A DNA stretch of 64,000 nt, from positions 332,572 to 396,571 of the forward strand of contig NZ_FZNS01000006.1 of the NCBI RefSeq assembly GCF_900188255.1. Reading direction: 5' to 3'. The notes under the pieces were generated by a model that did not search any database, was not told the origin of the DNA, and saw only the letters and a list, made by a program, of their open reading frames with translations. The position numbers and the translations under genes were made by a program. Below, in pieces: positions 16,957 through 25,324 of this stretch. Origin of the DNA: Hymenobacter mucosus (GTDB lineage: Bacteria > Bacteroidota > Bacteroidia > Cytophagales > Hymenobacteraceae). Each line of letters opens with the position of its first letter. Within the stretch, counting starts at the first letter, position 1.

Positions 16957-18576
16957 TTACTTGCGCTTTACAGTAGCAGTCTTAGGCTTCGTAATCTCAG
17001 CTACGGCAGTTTTAGCTTGCTGGTCGGCTGGGTCAAGAGCCAATACCTGCTGCCAGTAGGGCAAAGAGGCTGCCTTGTCATTCTTGGTCACGTAGTAGTA
17101 CGAACCAAGATACTTGTTAGCCTCGATCAGACCTGACTTGTACTTAGCTGCATCAGCGCCGCTAGCAACCTCAATATATTTCTCGTAGTGAGCCTTGGCG
17201 AGGCCTTGCTTTGAGTCTTTATCGATGTTGGCGTTAGCACGGGCACGCATCTGGTAACCAGGTACGTAGGTTGGACGCTCAGTCACTACTAAGCTGTACA
17301 AGCTATCAGCCTGAACAAACTGACCGTTCATCTCATACGCACGGCCTAAGTATACCTTGTCCGTCAGTTCACCACCTTTGTTAGCTGTCATCTTAGCACG
17401 ATAGGTGGCAATGGCATTGGGGTAATCTTTGGCTGCCAAGTAAGCCTGTGCCAGTTCGTTCTGCAGTTCAGCAGCCTTCTTCGGATCAGAATCAATGGCC
17501 TTCTTGATGATGGCTGCACCTTCACTGGTTTTACCACCTTTGATCAGCATCTTACCGTAGTACACGTTGTCTTCGGTAATCACCTTGTTGCTAGCGCTAG
17601 CAACCTGCATGTATTTTTGCATAGCCGCCAGTGCCTCATCGTTCTTACCAGTCTCATACAAGGTATAAGCCTTCAGACGATTCATGGTCAGATCGTTGGG
17701 GTTGCTAGCAAGAACCTTGTCTACTTCTACTAGTGCCTCAGGATATTTCTTAGTGAGGTACAGGAAGGATGCATACTTGGCATCAGTAGTAGGCGACTTC
17801 TCAGCCAGCGAAGAGTACTTCTGGAATTGCGCCAGAGCGTCGTCGTAACGTCCAGCGAAGTAGTACGTCTCCGCTAGAGCGTTGTACGCAGGAGCATAAT
17901 TCGGATCAAGGCTGATAGCTTTATCAAAGTTGGTCTTGGCCTCGTTGTAAGTACGAGCACGCATATTCAACTGACCTTTACGCACGTATGCTTTCACGTT
18001 GTTTGGGTCAGCAAGCGTAGCACGCTCGTAGCTGTTCATGGCTTCACCACCACCCGTTTCTGATTTCAGGTAGATGTCACCACGAGCAATCATCAACGCC
18101 GGATCATCCTTGCCGCTCTTGTTGAGCTTTTGGGCTGCATCCACGTAGGTAAGGGCCTTCGTGATGTCTTTTACATCTGACTCCGCATAAGCCTGCGCAA
18201 TCATTGTATACACCTGCGCATTCTTGCCTTTCGACGCTTTTACAGCATTATCAAACTGCGCTTCAGCTTCAGCCGTTTTGCCTTGTGCTAAGGCGGCACG
18301 GCCAGCAGCTACCAAAGAGGTTGCGTCTTTCTGGTTGAGCGGAATACGATTGAAATAATACGCAGCCGAATCAGGCATGTCTCGCATCTGGTAGAGGCGG
18401 CCTAATTCATAAGAGGCTTCTGGCGAAGAGCCTTGCTTAAGCAACGAAGCACGGGCTTCGCTGTAGCGCTCCAGGTCGATGGATTTTTGGGCACCCGTAG
18501 TATTCTGAGCAAGAGCGGCAGTGCCGGAAACTGACAAAGCAGCGAGGAGCGTAAGCTTCCAGGGCTTGAGGTTCAT
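16957..18576 (-). CDS. large TPR-repeat protein, probably periplasmic
   Basis: 539-residue protein with a signal peptide (1-24, SGTAALAQNT) followed by about a dozen tetratricopeptide-like repeats through to residue 520. Typical units read NNVKAYVRKGQLNMRARTYN, NYAPAYNALAETYYFAGRYD and DLTMNRLKAYTLYETGKNDE. TPR arrays mediate protein-protein contacts; the partner is unknown. It lies 48 bases downstream of the PstS-like lipoprotein on the same strand, at the end of the ExbB/ExbD/TonB region, an arrangement I recall as conserved in Cytophagales. The ATG at 18576 is preferred to a TTG two codons earlier. It is Lys/Ala-rich and ends in a basic tail (KPKTATVKRK). Confidence 0.85.
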   Translation of the reverse strand: MNLKPWKLTLLAALSVSGTAALAQNTTGAQKSIDLERYSEARASLLKQGSSPEASYELGRLYQMRDMPDSAAYYFNRIPLNQKDATSLVAAGRAALAQGKTAEAEAQFDNAVKASKGKNAQVYTMIAQAYAESDVKDITKALTYVDAAQKLNKSGKDDPALMIARGDIYLKSETGGGEAMNSYERATLADPNNVKAYVRKGQLNMRARTYNEAKTNFDKAISLDPNYAPAYNALAETYYFAGRYDDALAQFQKYSSLAEKSPTTDAKYASFLYLTKKYPEALVEVDKVLASNPNDLTMNRLKAYTLYETGKNDEALAAMQKYMQVASASNKVITEDNVYYGKMLIKGGKTSEGAAIIKKAIDSDPKKAAELQNELAQAYLAAKDYPNAIATYRAKMTANKGGELTDKVYLGRAYEMNGQFVQADSLYSLVVTERPTYVPGYQMRARANANIDKDSKQGLAKAHYEKYIEVASGADAAKYKSGLIEANKYLGSYYYVTKNDKAASLPYWQQVLALDPADQQAKTAVAEITKPKTATVKRK

Positions 18577-18624
18577 GAGCAAAAGGTTTGGTGAATACAG
18601 GTGAAAGGGAAAGGAGTAAAGTGC

Positions 18625-19620
18625 TTAACGCGTTGTAGTCTCGATCAGGCGAACCTGCACGTTGGCAGGCATGAGCCCCGACTTTTGAATGATCAACTGA
18701 CCATTATTGCCAGCTGCAAAAGAGGCAAAACCAGTGCCAAGGCCAGCCCGAGCTTCGCGGCTAATGACGTACAAGTCGCGCCGTAACGGGTAGTTACGCA
18801 AATCGGGATGAGCCTTCAACAGTTCAGGCTTCTTGTAGGCTAGGTTGCCCTGATAAGGCTGAACATAGTCTTCAGGAGTTGAACCACTTGCTCGGGCGCT
18901 TAAAGCAGCAACATTGACCCGTTCTAAGAACTTTTCAACAGTTGCGTCATCCCGGTCGCTGATCCAGTTTACGCCCACAACGCCAATAGCGTCTGGATGG
19001 GTAGCAACGTAATCTAGCAAGGCTGGGTTCGATTTTGCTGCAAAAGCCTGTTTTGTAAGGGCGGCTCCGCGTGTTACAGAGTCCTGTACGAAACGAGTGG
19101 TACTGGAATTATTATTGTCAAACACCACCCGAATGGTTCCAAGTTTCTTTTTGCCGCTTACCTGGGTCCATTCGGCTGTCTTGCCGGTAAATATATCACG
19201 CAGCTGCGCGACGGTGAGCAAAGTATCAGGATTAGAAGGATGCAGAATAATAGCTAAACCATCCGTGCCAATCTTAATGCTGCGAGGCTCCAGATTGATG
19301 CGCTTAAATACATTGCGCTCCGTTTCGCTCAGCTCCCGCGGTACAATAGCTAGTCGGGCCTTATCAGTGAGCAGGTCCTGAATAGCATCGCCCTCTGGCT
19401 TGTAAGCAGCCTGTAAATGGGCACTTGGGTACAGTTTCTCGAAGGTGTCAACCTGGGAAGTAATAATTGGCGCAAACGTCTCATCTACGCTAATATTAAT
19501 GGTGCCACTAGTCGTGGTATCAGTAGAGTCAGGACTAGTAGAGCTGTTGCCATTCCCACAGCTGGCCAATACTCCACTGAGCAGAAGGAAAGCGCCGGCG
19601 AACCGGATGTTAGCGTGCAT
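18625..19620 (-). CDS. PstS-like substrate-binding lipoprotein
   Basis: 331-residue periplasmic-binding protein of the phosphate-binding (PstS/SphX) superfamily. It begins MHANIRFAGAFLLLSGVLAS then a lipobox Cys (ASC-GNG), so it should be lipid-anchored. Features are the TINISVDETFAPIITSQVD strand, a FKRINLEPRSIKIGTDGLAI block and DIFTGKTAEW, typical of PstS-type domains. No Pst permease or ATPase genes are nearby, and the position after the TonB/ExbD cluster suggests a role other than classical phosphate uptake. It overlaps the end of the small membrane-protein gene by 11 bases. An ATG two codons upstream (19626) is possible. Confidence 0.85.
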   Translation of the reverse strand: MHANIRFAGAFLLLSGVLASCGNGNSSTSPDSTDTTTSGTINISVDETFAPIITSQVDTFEKLYPSAHLQAAYKPEGDAIQDLLTDKARLAIVPRELSETERNVFKRINLEPRSIKIGTDGLAIILHPSNPDTLLTVAQLRDIFTGKTAEWTQVSGKKKLGTIRVVFDNNNSSTTRFVQDSVTRGAALTKQAFAAKSNPALLDYVATHPDAIGVVGVNWISDRDDATVEKFLERVNVAALSARASGSTPEDYVQPYQGNLAYKKPELLKAHPDLRNYPLRRDLYVISREARAGLGTGFASFAAGNNGQLIIQKSGLMPANVQVRLIETTTR

Positions 19621-19864
19621 CGTCATTACGTTTGCGAAAATGGTGCTGATAGGTGCGGACAAATCTAACAATTCCGTAAAACACGAAGACCAAACCTAAT
19701 AATTGACGCTTGGTGCTAGATATTGTTAATGCACTGGCTGCATCCGTCCAAAAGAAAATACCCAGTCCGCAATATACTACTGACATGACAAGCATGAAGT
19801 AGTGTGAGAAACGCTGTTTAGAAGGCTGATTTAATCTTTCTTCGGTGGGCGTGAGATTAAGCAT
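19610..19864 (-). CDS. small two-helix membrane protein
   Basis: 84-residue protein with two hydrophobic segments (about 21-41, SHYFMLVMSVVYCGLGIFFW, and 53-70, QLLGLVFVFYGIVRFV) and charged ends. I do not recognise a named family. Its coding end overlaps the start of the PstS-like gene by 11 bases, suggesting translational coupling, which supports it being real. The upstream boundary is the hairpin terminator 19974-20022 after the tonB gene. Confidence 0.7.
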   Translation of the reverse strand: MLNLTPTEERLNQPSKQRFSHYFMLVMSVVYCGLGIFFWTDAASALTISSTKRQLLGLVFVFYGIVRFVRTYQHHFRKRNDDAR

Positions 19865-19973
19865 GAGTATGCAACAGGAATGAGTTGATACTGAGCAAAC
19901 AACGGAAGCTAATCAATTTGTTCAGCTAAGTAGCAGATGACAACGTGATGCGCATCACATTATTGCCACAAAA

Positions 19974-20022
19974 AAAGCCAAAAAATAGTCGGTTTAGCAT
20001 AAACCGACTATTTTTTGGCTTT
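19974..20022 (-). terminator. terminator hairpin downstream of second tonB gene
   Basis: Perfect 23-bp arms (19974-19996 and 20000-20022) around a 3-base loop GCA. The A-rich left arm gives a T run on the minus strand, fitting termination of the tonB transcript that ends at 20077. A/T runs are present on both sides, so it could act in both directions. Confidence 0.75.
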
Positions 20023-20076
20023 AGCAAAAACAACTAGATGATACAGGTAGTAGCTTTTACTACCTGCCACAACTAC

Positions 20077-20898
20077 CTATTCGTAGTGAAAAGTGATAGG
20101 TAAGGTGTAACGTACTGGCACTGCACGGTTGTTTTGCCGACCTGGTTTCCAAGAAGGCATAGCTTTAATTACACGAGCGGCTTCCTCCTCGGTACCATAG
20201 CCCAAGCCCTTTAAGATCTCTACATCAGCAATACTACCGTCGGAGTTAACAGTAAATGCAACAAAGACACGGCCAGATACTCCTTCTCGAAGAGCATTGG
20301 ATGGATATTTTAGGTTGCGTTGCAGATACTTTACCAGAGCCGCTTGGCCGCCAATAAAATCTGGCATTTCTTCCACATGAAGGAATGGTTTCGTTACGGC
20401 TGGCTCCGCCACTTTCGCAGACGTATCCTTACCGGTACCACCCAGAACTCCAGCATCGACGGCCTCACCTGCAATTGGGCCAACGGTTGTCCCTGGAGTG
20501 GCGTCGTTGTTAGTAATGACTTCTACAGGTTTTGTGTCGGGTTTTACTAATTCATCAGGTAGAATCTGAGGAGCAACATCCTTCGGCGGTTGCACCACAG
20601 CTATGGGCCGGGCAGCTGGTGGTGTAGTAACCGGGTCCGCTATATGCACATCAGTAAGCACGGTAGTAGGCGGTACTAACGGAATCTCAGGTACAACGAC
20701 CAATGGTGGAAAGAAATACCGGACTGCCATTGGAATGCTGATCAACAGGGCTGCTAACGCAATGGCTAACATTAGCGCTTTCCTCATGTGTTCTCCGTAC
20801 ACACGGCGTAACACATATGCCCCGTAAGCTTTGTTACGTCCCTCAAAAACGATATCGTCTAAGGAGGGTAAGATGGAGGTGTGCGGTGTTGTGGTCAT
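20077..20898 (-). CDS. energy transducer TonB (second copy)
   Basis: 273-residue TonB-family protein coupling proton-motive force to outer-membrane receptors. It has an N-terminal cytoplasmic patch LDDIVFEGRNKAYGAYVLRR shared with its neighbour, a single membrane helix (about 45-65), a Pro/Val-rich periplasmic linker, and the C-terminal TonB domain (about 185-273: IGGQAALVKYLQRNLKYPSN, GRVFVAFTVNSDGS, SWKPGRQNNRAVPVRYTLPI). The ATG at 20898 is chosen because upstream in-frame residues are not conserved in the paralogue. It lies after a terminator from the first tonB, so it may be transcribed on its own. Confidence 0.92.
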   Translation of the reverse strand: MTTTPHTSILPSLDDIVFEGRNKAYGAYVLRRVYGEHMRKALMLAIALAALLISIPMAVRYFFPPLVVVPEIPLVPPTTVLTDVHIADPVTTPPAARPIAVVQPPKDVAPQILPDELVKPDTKPVEVITNNDATPGTTVGPIAGEAVDAGVLGGTGKDTSAKVAEPAVTKPFLHVEEMPDFIGGQAALVKYLQRNLKYPSNALREGVSGRVFVAFTVNSDGSIADVEILKGLGYGTEEEAARVIKAMPSWKPGRQNNRAVPVRYTLPITFHYE

Positions 20899-21050
20899 AG
20901 GATATAAAGAATAAAGTGAACAATGGTGCCAACGATATATTCCCCAAGCCAACTCATCCTCAACTCATCCTTATTAGGTGGCTTTCAACTAGTAAACGAT
21001 GTGCCTAAATAGAATAGTATGCGTGCTGACTATATATATGTTATAAAATA

Positions 21051-21086
21051 AAACCCCGGATCAAGCAATTGCTTAATCCGGGGTTT
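21051..21086 (-). terminator. hairpin terminator after first tonB gene
   Basis: A 36-base near-perfect foldback: arms AAACCCCGGAT...AAGCAA and TTGCTT...ATCCGGGGTTT with one C-A mismatch and no loop bases beyond the turn. It lies 30 bases beyond the minus-strand stop at 21117, with flanking T/A runs. Confidence 0.7.
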
Positions 21087-21116
21087 AAAGGCTATAAACC
21101 GAAGTTTATGGCAGTA

Positions 21117-21947
21117 CTATTTGATAGCGAAGGTTACTGGAACAGTAAAGTATACTGGTACAGCACGACCATTTTGTTTGCCAGGCGTGAACTTAGGCAG
21201 GTTCTTAATTACGCGAAGAGCCTCTTCGTCGCAACCAGCGCCAATGCCTTTTTCAATTGTAGCACCAGTTACGCTACCATCGGCACCTACTACGAACTTG
21301 ATAAATACGCGGCCTTCCACCTGATTGCGCAGGGCCATGGCAGGATACTTAATATTCTTGCCGATGTAGCCGAGAAGAGCTTCTTGACCACCTGGGAATA
21401 CAGGCATCTGCTCTACGTATTGATAAGGCTTTGTCTCTACTACTTCTTCTACTGCTTTGGTGCCTTCACCAGGCTCCAAACCAGCCAAATCAGCAGGGTT
21501 ATCCGTGTTGCCTTTTACAGTTTCGTTAGCAACTACCTTATCCTTCAGCTCCTCTTGGTCAGGAATCTCTTCCTGCTTTGGTACTTCTTCATCCTTCTTG
21601 ATAACAGGAGGGACAAATTTAACCGTGGTGAGCTTTGGTGGAGGTGGTGGCGGCGCGTCTGGCGGCGGCGGGGGTGGGGGTGGCGGCTTTGTAGCATCCA
21701 GCGGAGGTGCCTCAAGCGTATTCACCTTTAGCATCTTATCCTCCACTACCACTTCTTCTTTCTTCATCATGCGCGCCACAAGTGGAAAGGCAATGAGAAG
21801 AGCAAAGACAGCAACGGCAATAAGTACTGCTCGGGTTACGTGCTTGCCATATACCCGCCGGATTACGTAGGCTCCATAGGCCTTGTTGCGACCTTCGAAG
21901 ACGATGTCATCGAGGGAAGCGTTGGCCAACTGTGCGTTGTCCATCAT
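21117..21947 (-). CDS. energy transducer TonB (first copy)
   Basis: 276-residue TonB protein. It has the same N-terminal motif as its paralogue (LDDIVFEGRNKAYGAYVIRR), one membrane helix (about 38-58, VLIAVAVFALLIAFPLVARM), and a strongly proline-rich linker (about 80-110, runs of eight to nine Pro) spanning the periplasm. The C-terminal TonB domain (about 190-276) carries FPGGQEALLGYIGKNIKYP and FTPGKQNGRAVPVYFTVPV. It overlaps exbD by four bases (ATGA), so the two are translationally coupled. The second TonB gene lacks the long poly-proline run, so the two transducers may differ in reach or partner. Confidence 0.94.
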   Translation of the reverse strand: MMDNAQLANASLDDIVFEGRNKAYGAYVIRRVYGKHVTRAVLIAVAVFALLIAFPLVARMMKKEEVVVEDKMLKVNTLEAPPLDATKPPPPPPPPPDAPPPPPPKLTTVKFVPPVIKKDEEVPKQEEIPDQEELKDKVVANETVKGNTDNPADLAGLEPGEGTKAVEEVVETKPYQYVEQMPVFPGGQEALLGYIGKNIKYPAMALRNQVEGRVFIKFVVGADGSVTGATIEKGIGAGCDEEALRVIKNLPKFTPGKQNGRAVPVYFTVPVTFAIK

Positions 21948-22465
21948 AATCCAGAAGATTTAATCAGTTCCTGGTCAGGCTTCGTGATGTCCACCAACGC
22001 GTACTTTTTCGTTTCGGTGATGTTCATCTCGTCGAAGATATCGACCATATTCTTGTACTCTGACTTGTCGTCCGGCTTGATCAGAACTACCAGATCAGGA
22101 TTGCTTCGGTGCTGCAGCAACACTTTACGGATGCCATCGGCGCCGTAATTAGAAAGCTTTAGCTCTGGCTTAGTTGTGCCACTCAGCAAACCATCGTAGT
22201 AATAAATCTTGTTGCCTTCACCTAAGAGCAGAGTCAAAGCGTTTGATGCCTTAATTGCTGGGGGCTCCGGATCGTTTGGCTTCGGTTTCACCGGCATGGC
22301 CACTTCCATTACGGTTGGCTTGCTGAAGGTGGTCGTGAGCATAAAGAAGGTGAGCAGCAGGAAGGCCAAGTCCACCATAGGTGTCATGTCGATTTTGGTC
22401 GACATTTTTTTGGCCCGCTTCTTACCTCCTTTACCGGAGTCGGCTGACTGTTGTATTTCTGCCAT
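21944..22465 (-). CDS. exbD: ExbD biopolymer transport protein
   Basis: 173-residue ExbD/TolR-type protein: a short basic cytoplasmic N terminus, one membrane helix (about 30-50, DMTPMVDLAFLLLTFFML, in which D32 is the likely proton-relay aspartate) and a periplasmic domain. It forms the proton-driven motor with ExbB to energise TonB. It is flanked by a second exbD upstream and tonB downstream; the 4-base overlap with tonB fixes the operon. The periplasmic domain is longer than in E. coli ExbD. Confidence 0.94.
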   Translation of the reverse strand: MAEIQQSADSGKGGKKRAKKMSTKIDMTPMVDLAFLLLTFFMLTTTFSKPTVMEVAMPVKPKPNDPEPPAIKASNALTLLLGEGNKIYYYDGLLSGTTKPELKLSNYGADGIRKVLLQHRSNPDLVVLIKPDDKSEYKNMVDIFDEMNITETKKYALVDITKPDQELIKSSGL

Positions 22466-22476
22466 GGCTGTGCGGG

Positions 22477-23106
22477 TTAGTTACCAGCTACTGGTTTTGT
22501 TTCCAGGTCGGTAATCAGGTTGAACCGGTTAATGTTCTTATCCTGCATCAGTTTGATGACTTTCCTCACCGTTGGTACGTCAGCAGTGCCGTCACCTTTG
22601 ATAGCAACGTAAGCGGGCTTACCATAGGCGGATTTGCGGCTGAGTGACTGAGCAGTTTGTACCCATTCGATAAACTGGTTGTTAGCAGAGTCAGCAGGAA
22701 TGCCTTCTTGCTTAACCAATTTGCGCTGTTCGCTATCCAAGCTAAGGAGAGCAGGTAGCTTTTCGATAGGGGTACCAAAGCTCGAAGCAACACCTTTGAA
22801 GGCTTGAACCTGAGCGGCAGTGAAACTCACTCCGTATTTGGCTCCAACCTGCGTCAGCAAATCTGCTTTGATAGCGTCATCATCTACCCCAAAGAATACG
22901 CGCTTGTCCTTATCAACAGCAATGGTAATTACGTGCGATTCAGGAAGGCGAATTTCCGAAGTGGAAGTTGGCGTATCTACCACCACTGCCTCTTCTGGGG
23001 CAAACTTGGTGGTGAGCATGAAGAAAGTCACCAGCAGGAAGGCCAAGTCTACCATCGGAGTCATATCCAACGACGGCGATGTTCTATGAGGCTTTACTTT
23101 GGGCAT
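22477..23106 (-). CDS. exbD: ExbD biopolymer transport protein (second copy)
   Basis: 209-residue ExbD-family protein, with LDMTPMVDLAFLLVTFFMLT at about 14-33 as the membrane helix with the conserved aspartate. The periplasmic part is about 35 residues longer than in the neighbouring ExbD, due to an inserted helical stretch (about 105-150, FKGVASSFGTPIEKLPALLS and after). Two different ExbD proteins per cluster are usual in Bacteroidota and may form hetero-oligomers (inference). It lies 70 bases after exbB and 11 bases before the other exbD. Confidence 0.93.
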   Translation of the reverse strand: MPKVKPHRTSPSLDMTPMVDLAFLLVTFFMLTTKFAPEEAVVVDTPTSTSEIRLPESHVITIAVDKDKRVFFGVDDDAIKADLLTQVGAKYGVSFTAAQVQAFKGVASSFGTPIEKLPALLSLDSEQRKLVKQEGIPADSANNQFIEWVQTAQSLSRKSAYGKPAYVAIKGDGTADVPTVRKVIKLMQDKNINRFNLITDLETKPVAGN

Positions 23107-23176
23107 TGCTGGTGTAATTAATGAGCGTGATTCAGAAACGAATAAACCTGTGCTTTAGTGCACTGGCTGCCAGAAA

Positions 23177-24058
23177 TTAAGCAGCGTGGTGTTCGGTTTC
23201 GCCGTGTTGAGCAGCGAAGGTCTGAATGATGCTGAAGCCAGCTTCGTCGATGCTGTAGGTCAACTCGTCAATCTTGCTCGTGAAGAAGTTATACGCTACG
23301 ATGGCAAGAGCCGAAGTACCGATACCCAGTGCCGTGTTGATCAGTGCTTCCGAAATACCGTTAGCCAGACCTACTGCGTCAGGAGCGCCACCTTGTGCCA
23401 GAGCCGAGAAGGCCTTGATCATACCAAGTACCGTACCGATCAGACCAGTCAGGGTAGCTACCGAAGCCAGGGTAGAGATAATAACGAGGTTCTTCTCCAG
23501 CATAGGCAGTTCCAGAGCAGTTGATTCTTCAATCTCCTTCTGAATAGCCAAGATTTTCTGGTCTTTCTCCATGTTGCGCTCACGCGACATCTCTTGGTAT
23601 TTCAACAGGCCAGCGCGTACTACGTTAGCAACGGAACCTTTCTGCTGGTCACAGGTAGCAATAGCACCGGTGATGTCGTTTACATTCAGCTTCTGACGGA
23701 TGGTGCGAACGAAGCTTTCGATGCTCTTCGAACCTTTGGCACGGCTGATAGTGAGGGCACGCTCAATCGAGAAGATGAACACGCACAGGAACATTGTCAT
23801 CAGTACGGGTACTACCGGACCACCTTTGTACACTACACCGAAGTAGTCACCAGATACTGGGTTGTTGTCGTGGTTACCACCTTGGAAGTGGCTGCCATCT
23901 CCTAGTACGAAGATGAAAATGAGGACGCTGACAATGAACGCCGCGAGGATGGCGATAACGGCAAACGAGGATGAACCACCACCCTTAGCTTCGCCTTTCG
24001 GCGCAGCAGCAGCAGCGGGCCGAGCCGCGGGCTTGTTTATGGCATTCTTTTGTTCCAT
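23177..24058 (-). CDS. exbB: MotA/TolQ/ExbB proton channel protein
   Basis: 293-residue ExbB-like protein. An Ala/Pro/Lys-rich N-terminal tail (1-28) precedes a first membrane helix (about 30-52). The channel region includes a helix at about 80-98 and the family core TLASVATLTGLIGTVLGMIK (190-215) with IGTSALAIVAYNFFTSKIDE. It is the first gene of the exbB-exbD-exbD-tonB unit and supplies the proton channel. The extra N-terminal helix and tail are common in this phylum. Confidence 0.94.
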   Translation of the reverse strand: MEQKNAINKPAARPAAAAAPKGEAKGGGSSSFAVIAILAAFIVSVLIFIFVLGDGSHFQGGNHDNNPVSGDYFGVVYKGGPVVPVLMTMFLCVFIFSIERALTISRAKGSKSIESFVRTIRQKLNVNDITGAIATCDQQKGSVANVVRAGLLKYQEMSRERNMEKDQKILAIQKEIEESTALELPMLEKNLVIISTLASVATLTGLIGTVLGMIKAFSALAQGGAPDAVGLANGISEALINTALGIGTSALAIVAYNFFTSKIDELTYSIDEAGFSIIQTFAAQHGETEHHAA

Positions 24059-24318
24059 TGTTCCGGAGAATTAGTGGGTTGTTGGTGAAAGGTTGAAGTT
24101 GAATGTAAAAAAGTGAACAATTGATCTAGCCATCAAAGACAGAGAAGCCCCGCTCACCCACACGCTGGCTGGTAGGCCATAAATAACGTGGGTCTGCTCG
24201 TGCGCGGGGCCTGTTCCAAAAGTGGGGCTAGCCTTGGCAAACCTAAGTAAAAACCTGTGTGCCGCCAAATGAAAAATGGCTTTAAACGCTTTAAACCAAT
24301 TCGAGTCCTTTAAAAAGG

Positions 24319-25158
24319 CTATTTCTCGCTGTTTGAGGACTCAGACGAAACTTGGATTGATTTGGCTTCTTCCCAGTATTGGTCCATTTGAGCGAGGGAT
24401 AAATCCTGAAGACGATGACCATCCTGTGCAGATGCAGTTTCCAAGTATTGAAAACGTTGGATAAACTTTCGGTTGGTTCTTTCGAGTGCTTCTTCCGGGT
24501 TGATACCGGCGTGACGAGCAAAATTGACCAGTGAAAACAGTAGGTCTCCGAACTCGGCGGTGGCGCGCTCCTGCTCAATTTGGTTGGGTTCCTGAACCGC
24601 AAACTCAACTCGGAACTCTTCTAGTTCCTCTTGTACCTTTTCCCAGACTTGTTCGGGCTTTTCCCAATCAAAGCCTGCGCCACGTGCTTTCTCTTGCACG
24701 CGCATCGCTTTAACTAAAGCGGGTAAGGAAACGGGGACCCCGCCTAATACGGACGTAGTACCCTTTTCACGAAGCTTTAGTTGTTCCCAATTGCGCTTTA
24801 CGTCATCCTCGGTTTCAGCTTTTACATCGCTATAAATGTGAGGATGGCGGAAGATTAGCTTTTCACACTGAGCGTTCAACGCATCCGCAATATCAAAAGC
24901 GCCCTGCTCGCTTGCTATCTTAGCGTAGAAGGTTAGATGTAACATCACATCGCCTAGTTCCTTCTGAACGTCTGGCAGGTCCTTGCGCAGAATAGCATCA
25001 CTGAGTTCGTAGGTTTCTTCTATGGTGAGGTGGCGCAAGCTCTCCATAGTCTGTTTTCGATCCCAGGGGCATTCGGCCCGGAGGCGGTCCAACACATCAA
25101 GAAGGCGTCCGAAAGCAGCTAACTGCTCAGCTCGCCGAGAAGCACTTGTATATTCCAT
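24319..25158 (-). CDS. mazG: nucleoside triphosphate pyrophosphohydrolase MazG
   Basis: Hydrolyses (d)NTPs to monophosphates and pyrophosphate, a housecleaning and stress-linked enzyme. It has 279 residues with two MazG folds. The N-terminal one (about 20-130) includes RLRAECPWDRKQTMESLRHL and the metal-binding EETYELSDAI/KELGDVMLH; the C-terminal one (about 170-260) has EELEEFRVEF and EFGDLLFSLVNFARHAGINP. The pattern matches E. coli MazG closely. A TATATTTG -7 box on the minus strand lies only 6 bases upstream, so the transcript may have almost no leader. Confidence 0.95.
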   Translation of the reverse strand: MEYTSASRRAEQLAAFGRLLDVLDRLRAECPWDRKQTMESLRHLTIEETYELSDAILRKDLPDVQKELGDVMLHLTFYAKIASEQGAFDIADALNAQCEKLIFRHPHIYSDVKAETEDDVKRNWEQLKLREKGTTSVLGGVPVSLPALVKAMRVQEKARGAGFDWEKPEQVWEKVQEELEEFRVEFAVQEPNQIEQERATAEFGDLLFSLVNFARHAGINPEEALERTNRKFIQRFQYLETASAQDGHRLQDLSLAQMDQYWEEAKSIQVSSESSNSEK

Positions 25159-25163
25159 TATCT

Positions 25164-25171
25164 CAAATATA
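25164..25171 (-). promoter_or_regulatory. candidate -7 box for mazG, near-leaderless
   Basis: Read on the minus strand this is TATATTTG, matching TAnnTTTG. It ends 6 bases before the mazG ATG, which would put the transcript start within a few bases of the start codon. Confidence 0.35.
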
Positions 25172-25292
25172 CGGGTGTCCTAGCGGATATGCGAACTACT
25201 CTCCCAACTACCACTGTCGGTACGTAGGAAACTAAAGTTAGGACTTCATCATATGGGACGCAACTTTCGTAGGGAAAGCAGGGGGGTTTGCC

Positions 25293-25300
25293 TACTTTTG
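25293..25300 (+). promoter_or_regulatory. candidate -7 box for glmM
   Basis: TACTTTTG matches the TAnnTTTG consensus and lies 24 bases before the GTG start at 25325. It is downstream of an in-frame ATG at 25253, so it argues for the GTG as the true start. Confidence 0.45.
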
Positions 25301-25324
25301 TGCACTCCAACTCTGATCAAAACT

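Noticed and set aside
21457..21870. Ser/Gly-rich plus-strand open frame
   Set aside because: It is the reverse complement of the proline-rich linker of the first tonB gene; glycine runs mirror proline codons. No signal peptide or promoter supports it.
25253..25324. Upstream ATG extension of glmM
   Set aside because: The added 24 residues do not resemble phosphohexomutases, and a TAnnTTTG -7 box lies between this ATG and the GTG at 25325.
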